A DNA stretch of 6,783 nt from positions 1 to 6,783 of the forward strand of contig JAPLOC010001265.1 of assembly GCA_026692825.1 (NCBI GenBank), written 5' to 3'. The position numbers and the translations under genes were made by a program. Shown piece after piece: positions 5,633 to 6,783 of the stretch. The DNA is from Planctomycetota bacterium. Its GTDB lineage: Bacteria > Planctomycetota > Planctomycetia > Planctomycetales > Planctomycetaceae. Position 1 is the stretch's first letter. Each line of letters opens with the position of its first letter. The notes beneath the pieces were generated by a model. The model was not told the origin of the DNA, searched no databases, and was given only the letters and a program-made list of their open reading frames with translations.

Positions 5633-6783
5633 ATGCCGTCCCCCGCCCCTGCGTCGCGACTGCTTCGCCCGTTCCCCCCCGTCCGCACATTCGTCGCCTG
5701 CCTGCTCGCGGGCTGGTGCTGCTGCGTGGGAGCGTGGCTTCTCCCCGGAAAATCTGCCTCAGCCCAGGACGACAAGGCGACCCGGCGCGACAAGGGGCTG
5801 GCCCTTTTCCAGGAACACGTTCGCGGCATCCTGTCACATCACTGCGTGAAGTGCCACGGTGGCGACTCGGTCGAATCGGAGTTCAATCTCATCGACGAAG
5901 CGCGTCTGCTGGCTGGTGGTGCTTCCGGAAAAGCGGTCGAACCGGGGAACGCCAAAGAGAGCCGGCTGTACCAGCGAATCACCCACGCCACCAAACCCGG
6001 GATGCCCTTTCAGTCCGAAAAACTGACAGAGTCCGACATCGCCCGAATCGCCGAGTGGATTGATCTGGGGGCACCCTACGACAAACCGCTCGCCGACTCT
6101 TCCGCGAGTTCCGCCTCCTGGACCGACAAAAAGATCTCCGCCGACTCCCGGGCGTTCTGGTCGTTCCAACCGCTAAAGAAGATCACCCCACCAGTGGTCA
6201 AAAACGAGGCGTGGTGTCGGAATCCCATTGATCGGTTCATTCTCAGTCGACTTGAGTCGGCTGGCCTCACTCCCAACGAACCGGCCGACCGCGTGCGTCT
6301 GCTCCGCCGAGCCGCTTTCGAACTGACCGGCCTTCCTCCCACACCGGCCGAGATTGCCGCTCTGGGCGATGCTAACGACACCGCTGGCTGGGGCCAACAG
6401 GTGGAACGCCTGCTCGACAGCCGGCACTACGGAGAGCGTTGGGCCCGCCACTGGCTCGATGTGGCGCGATTCGCCGAGAGTCATGGGTACGAACACGACT
6501 ACGATCGGCCGACCGCCTACACCTACCGCGACTTCGTGATCCAGGCACTCAATCGCGATCTGCCCTTTGATCAGTTTGTGAAATGGCAGCTCGCCGGCGA
6601 TGAATTCGCCCCCAACGACAACCTGGCACTGATGGCGACCGGATACCTCGCCGCCGGCGTCCACAGCACGCAAATCACCAAAAACGAAGTCGAAAAGCAC
6701 CGTTACGACGAACTCGACGACATCGTCGGCACGATCGGACTTTCGATGCTGGGTCTGTCGGTCGGTTGTGCCCGCTGTCACGA
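5633..6783 (+). CDS. Exported planctomycete cytochrome c (PSCyt1) / DUF1549 protein, N-terminal part only
   Basis: Seen: 383 full codons, open to the right edge. Residues 1-44 form a signal peptide: arginines at 9, 12 and 18, a hydrophobic core at about 20-37, and SASA before probable cleavage. The PSCyt1 domain covers about 55-152, with haem motif CVKCH at 71-75 and a possible axial Met124 in KPGMPFQ. DUF1549 starts at about 198 (NPIDRFILSRLESAGL), with TGLPPTPAE at 232-240 and RHWLDVARFAESHG at 272-285. A second haem-type motif, CARCH, occupies 379-383, the last complete codons. The rest of DUF1549 and the usual DUF1553 domain lie outside. It is a paralogue of the left-edge gene, but clearly diverged: QITKNEVEKHRYDELDDIV (347-365) replaces the TGEGGSIDSEWVFRNAVDR region of the left protein. 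The start is the only ATG before the signal peptide; its ribosome site (ACGGA) is weak. Its envelope role is inferred; no reaction is established. Confidence 0.92.
   Translation, partial: MPSPAPASRLLRPFPPVRTFVACLLAGWCCCVGAWLLPGKSASAQDDKATRRDKGLALFQEHVRGILSHHCVKCHGGDSVESEFNLIDEARLLAGGASGKAVEPGNAKESRLYQRITHATKPGMPFQSEKLTESDIARIAEWIDLGAPYDKPLADSSASSASWTDKKISADSRAFWSFQPLKKITPPVVKNEAWCRNPIDRFILSRLESAGLTPNEPADRVRLLRRAAFELTGLPPTPAEIAALGDANDTAGWGQQVERLLDSRHYGERWARHWLDVARFAESHGYEHDYDRPTAYTYRDFVIQALNRDLPFDQFVKWQLAGDEFAPNDNLALMATGYLAAGVHSTQITKNEVEKHRYDELDDIVGTIGLSMLGLSVGCARCH

Noticed and set aside
4723..6063. A 446-residue plus-strand open frame spanning gltA antisense, the divergent promoter region and part of the right PSCyt1 gene
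   Set aside because: It overlaps two confidently identified genes on different strands or frames, so it is a chance open frame.

Overview
The window comes from a GC-rich bacterium, almost certainly a member of the Planctomycetota. The evidence is gene content: two separate genes of the planctomycete cytochrome c (PSCyt1) plus DUF1549 type, and a Tat-exported DUF1501 protein. These families are heavily expanded in that phylum. The sequence does not allow a genus to be named.

Layout, left to right. (1) 1-1182, minus strand: the N-terminal 394 residues of an exported PSCyt1/DUF1549 protein that runs off the left edge. (2) 1183-1797: a 615-bp non-coding stretch holding two copies of an approximately 110-140 bp direct repeat. 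The first copy carries two small stem-loops of the same design in opposite orientation, a REP/REPIN-like arrangement. (3) 1798-3168, minus: a complete DUF1501 protein with its own good promoter. (4) 3250-4105, minus: prs, ribose-phosphate pyrophosphokinase, broken by an internal deletion and frameshift that removes the PRPP-binding loop. (5) 4123-5412, minus: complete citrate synthase (gltA), 17 bp upstream of prs and very probably co-transcribed with it. (6) 5413-5632: a short divergent promoter region. (7) 5633 to the right edge, plus: a second, diverged PSCyt1/DUF1549 protein, cut off at its second haem motif.

Functionally, a small housekeeping block is flanked by envelope proteins. The block pairs citrate synthase (entry to the TCA cycle) with PRPP synthesis (nucleotides, His, Trp). 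The envelope proteins' biochemical roles are unproven, though PSCyt1/DUF1549 and DUF1501 genes commonly occur together in planctomycetes.

The observation most worth following up is the prs lesion, because prs is normally essential: it is an assembly error, a decayed second copy, or a real loss. The second is the repeat pair with covarying hairpins between the DUF1501 and left PSCyt1 genes. I found no phage, CRISPR, tRNA, rRNA, transposase or defence genes, and nothing that looks like a new multi-gene system.
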